Shown here: piece after piece, positions 10,780-23,621 of the stretch
Position numbering within the stretch: position 1 is the stretch's first letter
Layout of the letters: each line of letters starts with the position of its first letter
DNA from: Papaver somniferum
Lineage: Eukaryota; Streptophyta; Magnoliopsida; Ranunculales; Papaveraceae
Reading direction: 5' to 3'
Length of the DNA stretch: 64,000 bases
Assembly: GCF_003573695.1 (NCBI RefSeq)
Contig: NC_039361.1
Span: 100,566,279 to 100,630,278 of the forward strand
Position numbers and translations under genes: made by a program
Notes under the pieces: generated by a model
The model's database searches: none
Told to the model about the DNA's origin: nothing
The model's input: the letters and a program-made list of their open reading frames with translations, nothing else

Positions 10780-12361
10780 TGTTAGAGCACTGCTCGGTCA
10801 AACTCGCATGCGTTGCTATCTCAAGCATGTTTGTCAATGTTAGTGATCAAAACTATAAGTCTTGATTTCTAGTCTCTTATAGCTAAGTCTCGGACGAGAA
10901 TAATAAGTGTAGTTGCGCTCAAGGACTTCATGGAGATTCATCACACAAGTAGAAGATCTACTCAAGGAATCGGTGGAACTTTTCGACAAAAAGGTATGTG
11001 GAGACTTGAACTTATCTGTCACTCAAAAGTCTACCTATTTTATCTCCTACTCTTTGAGACAAAAGTCGTATGCTATATATATAGACTAGATCATACACAT
11101 TTGGTTTTTCGAGTCGAGTATACCTTGCCTATTTATATCTCGAAATATGTGTTGGTAAGATTTTCGCTTCGACCAAGTTTATCTTTACCTAGTGACGAAA
11201 GTCATGAATGTTTCAATCACTTTGAAAATTTCTTTGACGAGAAATAGTGTAACAACTATATAATGTCCTCTAAGAATGCTTCAATGATTGGAATGAGAGT
11301 TTAGATTACATAACCAATGGATTCCTTGAACCGAAGTTTTCTATCTTTGTTGATCAAGAGAACCGGAAGTATGGCAAGTGCCAGACCGATACTACTTTTA
11401 TCGTAGTTGTGTGATCTAATCTTGCATCTTCTATCGTAACAGTACAATCATATTGATTGGCTTGAGATCGTGAGAGTTCTCCGATAGGAAAGATATAAAA
11501 AGTAATCTCAAACATCTTCGTCTCATCGTTTGTGATTCCTCAACATCTTGTTTCGCTACCATACGATTAAGATTGTTGTGAGCTGATTGATTAATCTAGG
11601 CTGTTCATCGGGAATATAAGACCGGATTATCAATTGGTTCCTGTTCGCCTTGATTATTATCAAAACACGGAACAAAAACTTTAGGGTTTTTCTGTGGGAG
11701 ACAGATTGATCCTTTGATAGACTTGTCTGTGTGAGACAGATTTGTTTATTGTTAAAGCCTGTGATTTTGGGTCGTAGCAACTCTTAGTTGTGGGTGTGAT
11801 CAGCTAAGGGAATCAAGTGCGCAGTATCCTGCGGGGATCAGAGGCGTAGGGAGTACAATTGTACCTTGGATCAGTGGGAGACTGCTTGGGGTTCAACTAT
11901 AGTCCAGTCCGAAGTTATCTTGGAGTAGGCTAGTGTCTGTAGCGGCTTAATACAGTGTGTATTCAATCTGGACTAGGTCTCGAGGTTTTTCTGCATTTGC
12001 GGTTTCCTCGTTAACAAAATTTCTGGTGTCTGTGTTATTTCATTTTCCGCATTATATTGTTTATCTTTATAATTGAAATAATACAGGTTGTGCGTTTATA
12101 TCATCAATTAGATTAATCCAACCTTTGGTTGTTGATTATCATTGATTGATCCTTGGATATTGGTCTTTGGTACCGTCCAAGTTATTCCTTGTGTTTTATT
12201 AGGACTCGCTGATTTCTATTAGCTTGAGTAAATCAAAACAAGAGAGAGATATTAACTCCTTGAGATACTTTTACCTAGATTGAGCTTGAGTAAATCGGAG
12301 AAAGGACTTATAGGTGGAAAATTTTTATATTTAGTTATATTTGGGTACCCTCGTCTTTTCA
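10780..12361 (+). mobile_element. C2: solo LTR nested in C1
   Basis: It is 1582 bp, starts TGTTAGAGCACTGCTCGG and ends GGTACCCTCGTCTTTTCA, with no internal region. Near the 3' end it has the TTTCTGCATTTGCGGTTTCC phrase also present in C1 (12875) and in reverse in C3 (15330-15375). The flanks AGATC and TGTTT do not match, so the insertion duplication is lost or the ends were altered. Superfamily not determined; no coding. Confidence 0.7.
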
Positions 12362-13249
12362 TGTTTAACGACTACAAAGACTTCATAAGGATTCGTGAAG
12401 CCAGATCCAGTTATCTTTTCTTGATAACTCGAGTATCTTAATCTTGATCAATTGTAGAGCTGCTCACTTGATCAAGATAGATAGAAATCATCAAAGTTCT
12501 TTTTGTCTCAAACTTTGTTGATTCCACAAGTTTTATACTTGTGAGGTGAATCATAATCTAGGCCGCACTTCGGATTGCATAAGTCCAGATTTTGAGGTTA
12601 GTTAGACTTTGTCTATTGCTATCGATTTCCAAACCACCTTGATCAAAATATTTTTGATCGTAAATAAAATCAAATATAAGGTTAATCTGTAGGAGGCAGA
12701 GTGGTTTAAAGTCTTCAATTGATTTGAAGCAACTCTTAGTTGGTGTGATGTCAGCTAAGGGAATCAATTACGCGGAGTCCTGCTGGGATTCCAGAGGAGT
12801 AATTGGTAGTGAGCTAGTGTATGGAACGACCTAATACAGTTTGGCGATCAATGTGGACTAGGTCCCGGGATTTTTCTGCATTTGTGGTTTCCTCGTTAAC
12901 AAAACTTCTGTTGTCTTTGTTATTTCTTTTGCCGCATTGTATCGTTTATCTTTATAATTGAAATATCACAGGTTGTGCATTAATCAATCATAACAGATAC
13001 ATCCGACCTAGTTTGTTGGATACGACTTGATTGGTTCTTGGACATTAGTCTTTGGTACCGTCCAAGTAATCTCTTTGTAATTAGTTTCACGGATTTGATT
13101 CTGTAAATGGTCTAATTGCAAGAGAGAGAAAGATAAAACTCTAGATATTATTCCTTGATTGAGTTGAACTCTTAGAGTTGTATTGAGTTTGTCCATATAG
13201 ATTTCCTAAAAAAAAGTTGATAGTGTATTTTGGTACCCCCGCGTTTTCA
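12362..13249 (+). mobile_element. C1 LTR, 3' part
   Basis: After C2 the C1 body resumes (AAGACTTCATAAGGATTCGT). It ends GGTACCCCCGCGTTTTCA at 13249, directly followed by D1 sequence, so C1 was inserted into D1. Confidence 0.65.
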
Positions 13250-15129
13250 CTTTTATCTAACTTACCCCTAAAGGTTAATGTTACGTTTCCATTTTTTTGG
13301 TGTACTATTCTTTATGGATTATTTGACAATTTTGATATACCATTGAGAGGGTCACATACAATATGACATTTTTTCTGTGTTTGCGAATTTAATATATAAA
13401 TGTGCTTCCTTATAAATTAAGCCTACGAATTTATAATTTTTTTTACGTTTAATCAATTCAGTGAGTTCGTTTTAGTAAACTTCATGACTTGTATATTGTC
13501 AGATTGATGCCTTAATTTGTTTTATGAATTATGTACTTTCTGAAATGTTTATTGGATTGGTCGGAATGACGGTTTCTTCTTGAGGTTCACTCGTGTTTGC
13601 CGTAATTGATTTATTGGGAACGTTTAGAATAATTTTGGAAGGCTACAGGTGAGTTTGTTACGCCCAAAAGGGTAGCCCACAAATGTGGATACCCGCGGAA
13701 GACCGTCCGGAATGGTGGTTGATATCTTGACTATCCTAACATCATAGTTTGGTCCTCACTAGCAGCATATGTGAATTTCTTCACCATTATCTAACGAATA
13801 TTTCATTTCTAATGAATTAGGAAATGTCAAGATTTAATTTGATATATTGACTATCCTAACACTTTTAGCTTGATTTTCCTTTCGTCTGTCATTGGTACAT
13901 TATTCAGTTACCCCTACTGGGTTGTGGCTCACCCCATTTATTTTTTTTCTATAGAATACGAGGTGTGGTTGAGGTAGTAAGTTTAGGAAGAGCTCGCATC
14001 TAGGAGCTTGAGAAAAAGTTGGTATTTTTGCTTGTCTATAATGTGTATATCACGGGGTTACCTGGTGGTTTTATATTTCTTGCTTGACTCATGCTTTTGT
14101 AGTTTATTTTGTTGTGTACGTATTAATAGGATCTTATGCAAAGTCTCTGTATAGTTTGTCTATGAAACTTATTTATGTCCCAAATGAAAGGTCAAATTTT
14201 CGGTGCATACAAGACTGGTTGAAAAATGCATTTTATTATTTAGTTTCTGATGTAATAGCATACCTCTTTATGTATATATGCTAAGGTCGTATTTCAGGTG
14301 TATTAAGCTACGTACAAAATTTGGGTTTCAAATTTACATATGTTATCATCCTTTGAAATTTTTGTATGCATGTTCATTTCTAAGTCATCTCTTTAATATT
14401 TTTCATGGGATCCCACTACTGTTGATAATTGAAAGAAATGTCAATTAATTTGATAAATATAATGTGTACTTCTTATGTTTTCCTGCATTATGTATTATTT
14501 TTGAATTTGTTTATAATTCACTTACAACTGGGTACTTAGATTTTTAAGCTTGCAACTGTTACATGTCATGAGTCTTGTTTTAAGTTTATGTCCTTTTATC
14601 TTATCAAAGTATTCAGTGTACTCACTCATGTTCAAGTGTACGAAGTAGACAATGTTTGGAAATTTTTTTTGACCTCTTTTAAATTCCTTTATCATATTTA
14701 TTTCAATCTTGTGCAATATTAAGAAATTATAATCATTAATGTTTTTCTGATCTTTTCTGAATAACAGTAAGGAATTTTCATTTTAGAATGCATTAAGGTG
14801 TCTTTCATTTTCGTCGTCGACTTATAATGGAAAATTTAATGGCTTTATACGGGAAAATGTACTGAACATTTACTAGTAATGTACTAATTTTCGTCGTCGA
14901 ATTATAACGTACTAATTATTTTCTTTATAAAAAAAACATGTTATGGGTCGTGGTTTCGTTGTTATTGGTCAAGAGATTTACATATACTCTCTTTGATTTA
15001 TTTTAATGAACATGTGAGTTTTAATTTATATTCATTTATTTTATCCATTTTCCCAGTGACGTACCGGGGTTTGTTTTGCTAATCGGGTTGAAAGTCGACC
15101 CGTTAGAGGGTAAATTTACTAGTCCATCA
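13250..15129 (+). mobile_element. D1: 3' part of a D-family LTR
   Basis: Aligns with 40330-42146 (D2 5' LTR) from TATCTAACTTACC to the end GAGGGTAAATTTACTnGTCC(A/G)TCA. It is AT-rich with no open frame worth calling. The left part is cut off by C1. Confidence 0.8.
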
Positions 15130-16274
15130 CAAATCTAGTCGTATCCAAATAATTGAATCCAAATTTTTCCAAGTATGAAACTTATTTTCTATCTTTCAAG
15201 ATAAGAATTCTACAAGAACGGGTCACAATTAAGATGAACTTATCTACTAGAATTGATTATGTACCACTTGTGTTATTAATATTATAAAGATAAACAAAAT
15301 AATGCGGAAAGGGAAAAATATAAAACACCAGAAGTTTTGTTAACGAGGAAAACTGCAACTGCAGAAAAACCCCGTGACTTTGACCATATTTGAACACCGA
15401 AATGTATTAATCCACTACAGACACTAGCCTACTATCATACTTCATACTAGAATGGAGTTGAGACTGAATCCACCCTCCAATCGATTCAGTTACAGTCGTG
15501 CTCCTTACGCCTCTTGAATATCGCAAGGCTCTACGCAATTGATTCCTTAGCTGACTTTCTTTACAGCCTAAGAGTTGCTTCAACCTCAGTGAAAACTTTT
15601 GATACCAATCTGCCTCTAACAGATAAGCCATTTGATTTCCCTTTAGATCAATAAACCGGGGCTTGGAAATCTGTTTTCAATTAAGTTAGCACATCTCGCA
15701 AATACATAACACTTACATTTAGTTAGCTGAGAAGCCTGGATTATTAACCACCTCTCAAGAATAATCTTAAACCGATCGATAAAGAAATTTTTTAGATATC
15801 TATCTTGAGAATTCATAAAGTCTGAGACGAGGAGAAATTTGCGATTTCTGTCTATCTCGTTCCTGAAAGAGATTACTAAAACCTCGATGACAGAAAAAAC
15901 AGGACCAGGATACACAAACTGTCAAGGTAAAGATAGTCGAACCTGGCTTCACAAATCCCTAAATGAAGTCTTTCAGTCATAAACCTAATTATGTACCTCA
16001 GAGAAACCTAGGTTCATAGAGGACAACTTTATCAAACAACTAGGACATAAAAGTGTCAAGGATTGAATTTCCTGGTTGTTTGAGTCTCTCTATTTATAAA
16101 TTTTCAAGACTAGGATTACTTATAATTCCAGTTAAGATAACTTGAGATTCAAGCAAGTATTTTATATGTTTAGATGAAACTCTTGTTAGGAGTTCATGTA
16201 AGCATGTGGAAAGTTTGTCTAGAAATCACATAGAAGAATATACGCTGTGGTCCAAGTACCAGAATCGTGTACAA
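15130..16274 (-). mobile_element. C3: reverse C-type LTR fragment
   Basis: The minus strand shows the C-type 3' signature (TTTTTCTGCAG, CCTCGTTAACAAAACTTCTG, then TTTCCGCATTATTTTG at 15300-15370) and an upstream part similar to 12380-12440. Both ends are incomplete. No genes. Confidence 0.55.
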
Positions 16275-17371
16275 TGATAATTCTTGGAAAATATGCCTTA
16301 TGAACTAATAAACAAATTATTGTTTATTAAACACTTAAGATTTGAGTCACGAAACAGAGAAATTGCTTAATATAAATCTTTAAATCAGTTTTTAATCAAG
16401 GCAAATAATCATAAAAGAAATTGCAAAAGTCAATTAAAATAAAATATACCACTTTACTTGAAACAGTAGCTTCTTCCGTCTCCTCGGCAAAGGGGTTTAG
16501 CTCTTCATATGAATCACTTGCTCAAAATATGTGTTCATAACTCAAATGTGTACAAGGAAGTGAAAATAATATGAAATAGAGAATCTTCAACGTTGTATTG
16601 GCATTATAGATTTGAGTGTTACAGGCTACATTTGAAAAATTTATATCTCCGTATAAGTCTTTTGCAAGCAAATCCAAAAGCGACAGTTCTGTTGATCTGC
16701 GACTGGCTTCAGCAGACCAATGTTCTTCGTGTTATTCACTGTTGCAGCAACAGAAAATGTTCCTTCTACTCCTCCAATTCTTATCTACAGCTATCTGTTA
16801 GCTCCCAAACCTCTCGATGTCCCTTCTAAAACTCCACCGCATCCTTTTTATATCCAACAGTACCTCTAAATCTTGCAATAACTCCATACAATCCCTGTTT
16901 ACTTTTTGGGAATATTTTTTCCTTTTTATTGGGAAGCACTGGTTTATTTTTCTTCACGCTTCTGCTGGTGTTGATATACTCCAATATCTTTGAAAACACA
17001 CGCAGTCTTTCAATTGACACGAACAATCCTGTGAATTGTTTCCAAAAATATGAAACATAAACACGTAATCCATGTTTTCTTCAAATCCAATGTTCTGTCC
17101 CAATTTGATCGAAACCAAAAATTATACCTTCACTGTTTAGATAAATCAAGTCCATGTCAAGAGAAATCAGTGACTGAATCTCTCCAGAAACTTCCCAAAA
17201 ATCAAACCCTAAAATTTAACCTTTGCTGCTCACTTTTCCCGCCAAAACCAAATTGAAATGGGTAAGAACAAGAAGGGTGCCCCTTAACCATTCTTGGGGT
17301 CCCTTTAGCACTTGTTATGGGGGTGTAATAATAAATTTTGGGGTGTAAATAGTAATTTCCTGGATACCTTT
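16275..17371 (-). mobile_element. B3: left part of a reverse Athila-type solo LTR
   Basis: Starts TGATAA. It carries the CTTCTTCCGTCTCC and GGGTTTAGCTC phrases matching B2 LTRs (CTTCCTCCATAGCCCC, GGGTTTAGCTCCG). With 38141-38374 it totals about 1330 bp, the length of a B LTR, and it is interrupted by P. No target duplication is recognisable (TACAA against GTGGT). Short frames at 16593-17256 are by-products. Confidence 0.7.
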
Positions 17372-19753
17372 TGTTGATGGTGGTTTTTAGTTTAGGGTCA
17401 AAATCATAAAACCCTATATTTATGGCTGTAATACTGCAAAGGAATAAAAGCCATTTAAAAGTAACAAGTGCTCAAACCTCTTTACTTATACATGTATTGA
17501 GAAACTCGGTATATATATGAAATTCATTCAGAATGGTGCGCGTAGTAGCAATCCCAAATATTCTGTGAATTCTATTTTCTGCCAGCATTATTAACTAATG
17601 CATGACTTGCCTAGTATTTGCATGTGCTATGTTCCCAGCCGAACTCTCAATATTGACATGACATGACGATCAATGCTCACTCTCAGCAGAGTAGCATGAA
17701 TCTCCCAAAGTGCCAGTATTGGGATCTGCACAAAAAATACTCATACATGCTACATTGCTCTCTAACAAAGAAATCAACGTGTTCACACACTTTTTTAATT
17801 AAAGTTAACGTGATCGAGCACATATTTATTCCTTAAAGAAAATCTAGACTGTTAATATCAGTCTCAAAAATAATCACGGCCACACAATTTGGCCGCGCGA
17901 TTTAACAAGCTTAGACTACTCCTAGCAGAACTAGGAAATTACCATAGTAGCCACCGGCGGGCCTACTAATACCCTAGTCGATCGATCCCTATGTAGCTCA
18001 TTCACAAGTGCTTCGAACTCCGACCCAAACATGGGCGTTCACGCTGCATAAAAATAGCTCAAACGAGCTGAGACTGACAAAAGTGGTCTCAAGAACGTAT
18101 CGCGTCCGCCCAACTTAGACGGCCTAGTTGGACGGCTTGGATCGCATCTCGAACGATCAAAGAGGTGCCAACGTGTTCACCATTGGTCCAACTCCTCCCT
18201 TGGTCTATCGACCTGTCCGCGGCAAAACCAAAGCATATAAAATCGTTTTCCCGAAGTAGCGTGAACGTGTTGTTTTAAGAAACCCTAAAATTACTTTGAG
18301 GCAACACATTACTGCCGCAAATCGATCACGACCATCCATCTTCGCCAGCAGATTCAAGTGGCTTAGATCTAATTTTAGATGGCCCCGGAGATATCAGCAT
18401 GCTCACCGACAACTCATCTTTACACGTGACCGACCGACCTGCTCAAACTAGTGCTTGACGCCTAGAATCGCTCGCCAAAAAAAGGGTTGGCCGCGTGGCC
18501 CCCTAAACCCTAAAATTGAATCAACGAAAGGTCTCAATTGTCGCAAATTGTCCTTGCCGTCCAACTTTACCATCCAAGTCGACCGACCAATATTTGATTT
18601 CAGATGACCCACGAGATGTCGTCATGATCACTATCCACTCCTCTTTTATGAAGAGTGACCGACCAAGCAATGACTAGCCCGTGAGGATCCCAAACGATCG
18701 TCCAAAGTCAACTAGTCGTGCTGCTTGCATGTATAAAACGGGTACCATCAATTGCCGCAAATCATCACGTCCATCCAACTTCGCCAGTCTAGTTGGATGG
18801 TGTAGATTTATTTTTAGAAAACTAGCAAAGTAGCATTGTGAACACCGACCATCCCTCCTCCACAGAGAGTGATCGACCAAGTGACAGCTCGACCATAGGG
18901 TCCTCGAACGATTACCCAAAGATGGTCAGTCGTTCTGCTTCTAAGACGCTCAATTCGTGACTGATTCGATCGAGCTCAAAAACAGCGATGCTTCTAACAC
19001 ATCGATTACTTTCAGCTGCTTATTCGAAAGCAGTGCTTCATATACATCAATTATAAGCAATGTTTTATAAATATCGGTTTCACAAATAATGTATTATTTA
19101 ACCTAAAAGCACTATGTGCTGATTTTAGCGGCAAGTCACACGACTTGACCCATTCATTCGAGACATCAAACATGTCACAAACTGGGGGATACTCACTGGG
19201 GTATTGTTCTAGCGGTTTACAACGGTGCGGCGTGCAACGCGTCCATTATGAGAACGTGTCAAGAAAAGACGAACGATTAACAACGGTGAAAGTAGTGGGT
19301 GAAGATGTGACCACGTAATGATCACCACCTCTTACACAACTCCACTACTTAATCTTCTTTATTTCCTACGAGATCAGGGTTGCGCTCAAATGACTTGTGT
19401 AAATAGGTTTTCGACCTATTTAAAAAGAGGACAGAGAACATAAGTGTTATCAATACAAGTAGCCAGAAACCATTTTCTGACACACAAGTCATAAACAGCT
19501 ACACCTTCATAATTAAACACTCTGATCTCAAACACCTTCTTCGCTTCCCTCCCTAAGATCAACCCTTCTCCTCCACCTTGTGACCGAATTGAATCTGGAA
19601 CGACCATTTCTTGGTTTAGGCTGGAGTCTTACAGATTAATCTCTCGAATCTAAAGTACTCCCGTGCAGTGCATTTGTTTAGGGTTTGAATTCGTTTCTAA
19701 TCAACACACCCAAATTTATCAAAAACAACAGAATCAGTTTTTTCCCTCAAACA
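17372..19753 (+). repeat. P 5' LTR
   Basis: It is 2382 bp. The first 30 bp and the last 600 bp resemble the A LTR (same CATGTCACAAACTGGGGGAT, GCGGTTTAC and terminal CTCAAACA), but the middle differs. Its TATA position reads TGTAAATAGG (19399), a decayed form of the motif in the 3' LTR. Confidence 0.88.
18300..18930 (+). repeat. Diverged 210-230 bp tandem repeat in the P LTR
   Basis: CGCAAATyrTCnCG(A/T)CCATCCA-like segments recur near 18315, 18542 and 18752, each followed by a GATGACC / GACCGACC-type tract. The period is close to the 214 bp of the A LTR although the sequence differs. Confidence 0.6.
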
Positions 19754-19755
19754 AC

Positions 19756-19773
19756 TGGCGACCACAGTGGGAG
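19756..19773 (+). promoter_or_regulatory. Primer binding site of P
   Basis: TGGCGACCACAGTGGGAG, two bases after the LTR end; identical to that of A1. Confidence 0.8.
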
Positions 19774-19832
19774 ATTAATCTCTCGGTTGCAAGATCAATT
19801 TTCAATTTCATTTCAATTTTCTCAAATTCAAG

Positions 19833-21730
19833 ATGGTGGATCTTAGGTCTGGATCATCAACAAATCCCGATGCTACTAGAGCTGACAACACCCCTGGTAT
19901 CAACGTTGCTGCCGGTGATACCAATGTGCCACCTACCAGCACGATCAAAACGTCTCGTGGCACTACATCCTCAACCACCAACACCAGAGGCGCAGGAAGT
20001 ATTCCATTAGGTGTGACACCTCCAATTACTAGAGCCAGAGCCGATGCCGCCACCCCCAATGTTTCTTCGAGCGTAACGTCCCGGATGTTACTAGAGCTGC
20101 CACCACTCTCCCATCAGGACGAGAGATTGGAGGAGCCAGAGGAGGACAACCCAATATCACCATTGTCGATTTGATGGAAAGACAAGAAGTTCTCTCTAAG
20201 GCCCAGACAGACATGGATTCAACTCAGAAAGAGGTACTCACTTTTCTCAAGACGCTAACAGAACGATTATCGCAAGATCTGCGTCAGCCCATGGAACCAA
20301 TAAGGAGTACCTTCAACGCTCTTGGCGCAAGCACTTCAATAGGGTGTGTATTCATAGATGAGGAAGTTCGTGTTGCTCCTTAGCGCTCCAGAGAAAGGAA
20401 TCATCCATCCAATTTCATCACGCGTAAAGATCTAGAACGACTTCTCCAATATCGAGGCAAGGAAAACCCGGTGGACCTGCACTAGCATCAACCTCCGTAT
20501 CTTCATGATGTGCAAAGAGTTCCTCTCCCGAGAGGATACTCCTCCCCTCAGTTTTCCCTTTATGATGGTATTGGTAATGCTCGTGAACACATTTCTCATT
20601 TTCTGGAATCTTTGGGAGAGCACGAATACAATCAGGTCCTTCGCCTGAAAGAATTCTCAAAGTCGCTTACTGGAAGAGCGTACACCTGGTACAACAACAT
20701 CGCACCAAACAGCATATCAAACTGGTGTGAGATAGTCATTGCTTTCTACAAAAAGTATTTCTTCATGTCTGAGCAGATCACCTTCCCAGACTTAGGAAGA
20801 ATGTTTCAACGACACAACGAGCATCCAAATGATTACGTCAAAAGATTCAGGATTCAAGCACTGGATTTTCACGATCCAAACGTGACTGAAAAACAGTTGG
20901 TGGAGTCATGCATTAACGGTGTGGTTCCCATCTATCGTGCTTTACTGGAAAACTTATGTTTCCAGACATTCTCTGAACTCCATGAGGCTGCTAAGCGGTT
21001 GGCTACGACGGCACCAGCATTGTTGAAGAGAACTAGACCGTCCAGGGGTGAAGACGCACGCGAAACCCGAGGAAACAGGCGCCTTATCAACAAGCAATAC
21101 AACACTGGTCCCTCTATCAGCGTAGTGAGTGAAGGAGGTAAAAGGAAAGCTTCGGCGACAGAAAAACAACCCAAGCGTGCGGTACCGACGCAAACGACTA
21201 CATCTATGAAGATGGCTAAGCCCCCTGCGCAGCGACAAGAAGCTAGAGACGCTGCTCCAGACTTCCCCTTTCCAATGAACGAAGCCATAGAACTCCTGGA
21301 AGCATGGATTCAAGATGACGCCATCAGGATACCTCCTCTCAGACGTCCACCGACCGAGAAACAAATGGCAAATCCCAAATATTAGCGTTACGATAGATTC
21401 GTGAATCACCCAACCAGTGACTGCAATAAATTGAAGCGCATTTTTAAAGAAAAGGTGGATACGGGAGAACTGCAATTAGGAAATTAAGGAGTCCACAGGG
21501 ACCCTCTTCCTGTCAGGAGTTGTATGATTTATGGGGACTCTGTCCAGAAAACCGTGCAGTCTATGATGGAGCATTTATGTGAAATTCTCTATTTTTCTAA
21601 GGCACAGCGTCAAGACATATTTGGAACCCTCAATCGTGTCGTATTAGGTGAGCGTCTGTTTCCAGTTAAAGAGGACGCCCCCAAAGCCCAATCCTCTTGG
21701 GAAACACGAGGTGTAATTAGGGACTCCTAA
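19833..21730 (+). pseudogene. gag: P gag (Tat-like), broken
   Basis: The likely start is the ATG at 19833 (MVDLRSGSS), 60 bp after the primer site. The N-terminal frame (to 20174) shifts to another frame by about 20110 (GGARGGQPNITIVDLMERQE). That frame carries a coiled-coil-like stretch and stops at 20381. From 20510 the capsid core runs open for 291 codons, with SKSLTGRAYTWYNNI, NWCEIVIAFYKKYF and HPNDYVKRF, typical of plant retrotransposon gag. Stops at 21383 and about 21484 follow; between them lies a zinc-knuckle-like RYDRFVNHPTSDCNKLK (A2 keeps YCHYHRFVHHPTSNCNILK). The frame resumes at 21524 and ends at 21730. The product would be the structural particle protein; this copy is inactive. 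Confidence 0.85.
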
Positions 21731-22049
21731 CCGTCGCCCGCTCGAAGGATGTCGAGTTTGACGGCACACTGATCGATGTAGCATCTGATTTCAACATTGT
21801 CACTGTCAAGACTCTGAAAGCTGCGAAGATTTCAAAGCAAGAAGTTGTTCACTACCCGACTGTAATTAAAGATTCCTAAGAAGAGCCTACAGACGCTTAC
21901 TGGTACATCGACCTCGAAATCAAAGTGGGAGACGCTCTAACACGCGGTAAGTTTTGTATTATGAAAAACTACCCGAATTATGATATGATTCTGGGGCGCT
22001 CGTGGGTGCATAACAACAAAGCAAAGCTAGGGGTATGTCCTTTGCCATT
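21715..22049 (+). pseudogene. P protease domain, interrupted by B1
   Basis: This frame is -1 relative to gag. It begins at the overlap N-stop-GLL and continues with GTLIDVASDFNIVTVKTLK, a stop at about 21878, then a glycine-rich C-terminal part (NYDMILGRSW). Family knowledge: retroviral-type aspartic proteases have D-T/S-G, a hydrophobic strand, then ILGR(D/S)xL. Here the first motif reads D-V-A, and D-T-A in A2. The reading frame is cut at 22049 (KLGVCPLP) by B1; the continuation (MSIPERISNK) is found at 35264. Confidence 0.75.
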
Positions 22050-23597
22050 TGATAGACACATATTTGTGTTTGAATTCTCCTCAGCGTCTGTATTGCTAGT
22101 GCTTGATTTTGTACTTATTATGGTGTCTTTATGTTTGTGTAGGTGCTTTTGGAGAAATACACTTGTGTGGAAAAAGTTGCTCAAAAAGTGCTATTTGGAC
22201 CCCTGGAGGACATTTGTTATACGGACCCCAGATTTGGCTAAGGGACACCCAAGGTTATACGTAGCTCAAATTCATCCTCAGCACCCAAATTTGTCCTCAG
22301 CACCCAAATTTGTCCTCAGCACCCCAGAAAAGGATAAGGGCACTTCATCTTCAACATTTCAAAAATAAAAAATGGCGGGAAAAATATTCACTTCACTGCA
22401 GATTTTTTGATCGGATTTTGGAGGAGTTTTTGTGCGATTCAATCGCTGAAACTTCATGGGTAGTTGTGATATGTCCTAACAGAGCTGGTATGGGTGTTTT
22501 TTTCGATCAAATTTAGCTAGATAACCCAAGATATGAAATCAGAGCATCAAGGGTTGGTTTTCCATTCCGAGTCCTGATTGAGTGACCAAGAGATTTTCGC
22601 GTGGCTGCTGCATGTTAGAACACTTCTGTACAATGACTGGATGCGTTGAGAGTAATTTGGCGTGGGGAAACAGCGTGAGAAGCTAAATCAGGGAAGAAAA
22701 TATTCCCAGAATATTTTTCATCAAGGCCGAGTTAAGAGAGAATTATCTTGAGTTATAGCGAGATTCCTTGGTGCTACTGGGTATAAATAGGTTCCTAAGA
22801 TCACATAGAAGCGGTCTGGAGAGTTTGGGAGAGTTTAGAGTAACAACATAGGAGATTGATCGTGTTGCAGAGAAAAATTTTCTGCTGCTGCTAAGAAGAA
22901 CACGAAGAACAAAATACCACCAGAGGCAGTCGTTTATCAACAGTGACAACGACAGGCACACGAGGGTCGCAGAGATACAACAACAACAGTTCTTTTCTAT
23001 CGTTCTTTGTAACAGTGTTTTGCAACAATTATAAACGTTGCAAACACCCGATTTTTCATTATTTTCTCTCCATTTCATCTTTGTAAACAAATTTTGAGCA
23101 TGAATCAATACTTTGAGCAAGTTTATACAATGATGAGGTAAACCTATCCTCTGGGGCGACGGAGGAAGCTATTTCGCCAATAAAATGTGGTAATCTCTAT
23201 TTTATTTAATTTATGCAATTATTATATGATTATTTTCCTTGATAAATAAATAGAAAAGAAATGGTTTTTGTTAAACAATTGTTATTTCAATTGATGGAGC
23301 ATGCTAGCCTAGGGTTTTGATGTCCCATACTTTCGATTTACAATTTTTATTTCTAAAAAAATCAACTTTTGCAATATTTAGAATCAATTTGAATGAAGGA
23401 TTTGCATTATTATAATTAGAGAATATAAAATCACTTTGATATTGGTAATTAGTGGAATCCATAGCCCCAGTCTTCTTCATATTTTTCATATCACTTTTAT
23501 TTAAGTTTCCTATATTTTTATTTAAAATTAAGTCTAAAATCTGCTTTCACAAGTCTTGAACGAATCTTATTGCTACAACAACTTTGAAAACACATCA
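22050..23597 (+). repeat. B1 5' LTR
   Basis: 1548 bp, TGATAGACAC to ACACATCA. It includes a duplicated CACCCAAATTTGTCCTCAG phrase (22280-22320) and a promoter near 22782. Confidence 0.9.
22782..22790 (+). promoter_or_regulatory. TATA box, B1 5' LTR
   Basis: TATAAATAG in GGGTATAAATAGGTTCC; conserved at 32011 in the 3' LTR. Confidence 0.7.
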
Positions 23598-23603
23598 AAT
23601 TTT

Positions 23604-23621
23604 TGGCGTCGCCGACGCGGA
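23604..23621 (+). promoter_or_regulatory. Primer binding site of B1
   Basis: TGGCGTCGCCGACGCGGA lies just after the LTR. B2 has the same site with one change (TGGCGCCGCCGACGCGGA). The first eight bases of the B2 form equal the Athila-type site TGGCGCCG. Confidence 0.75.
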
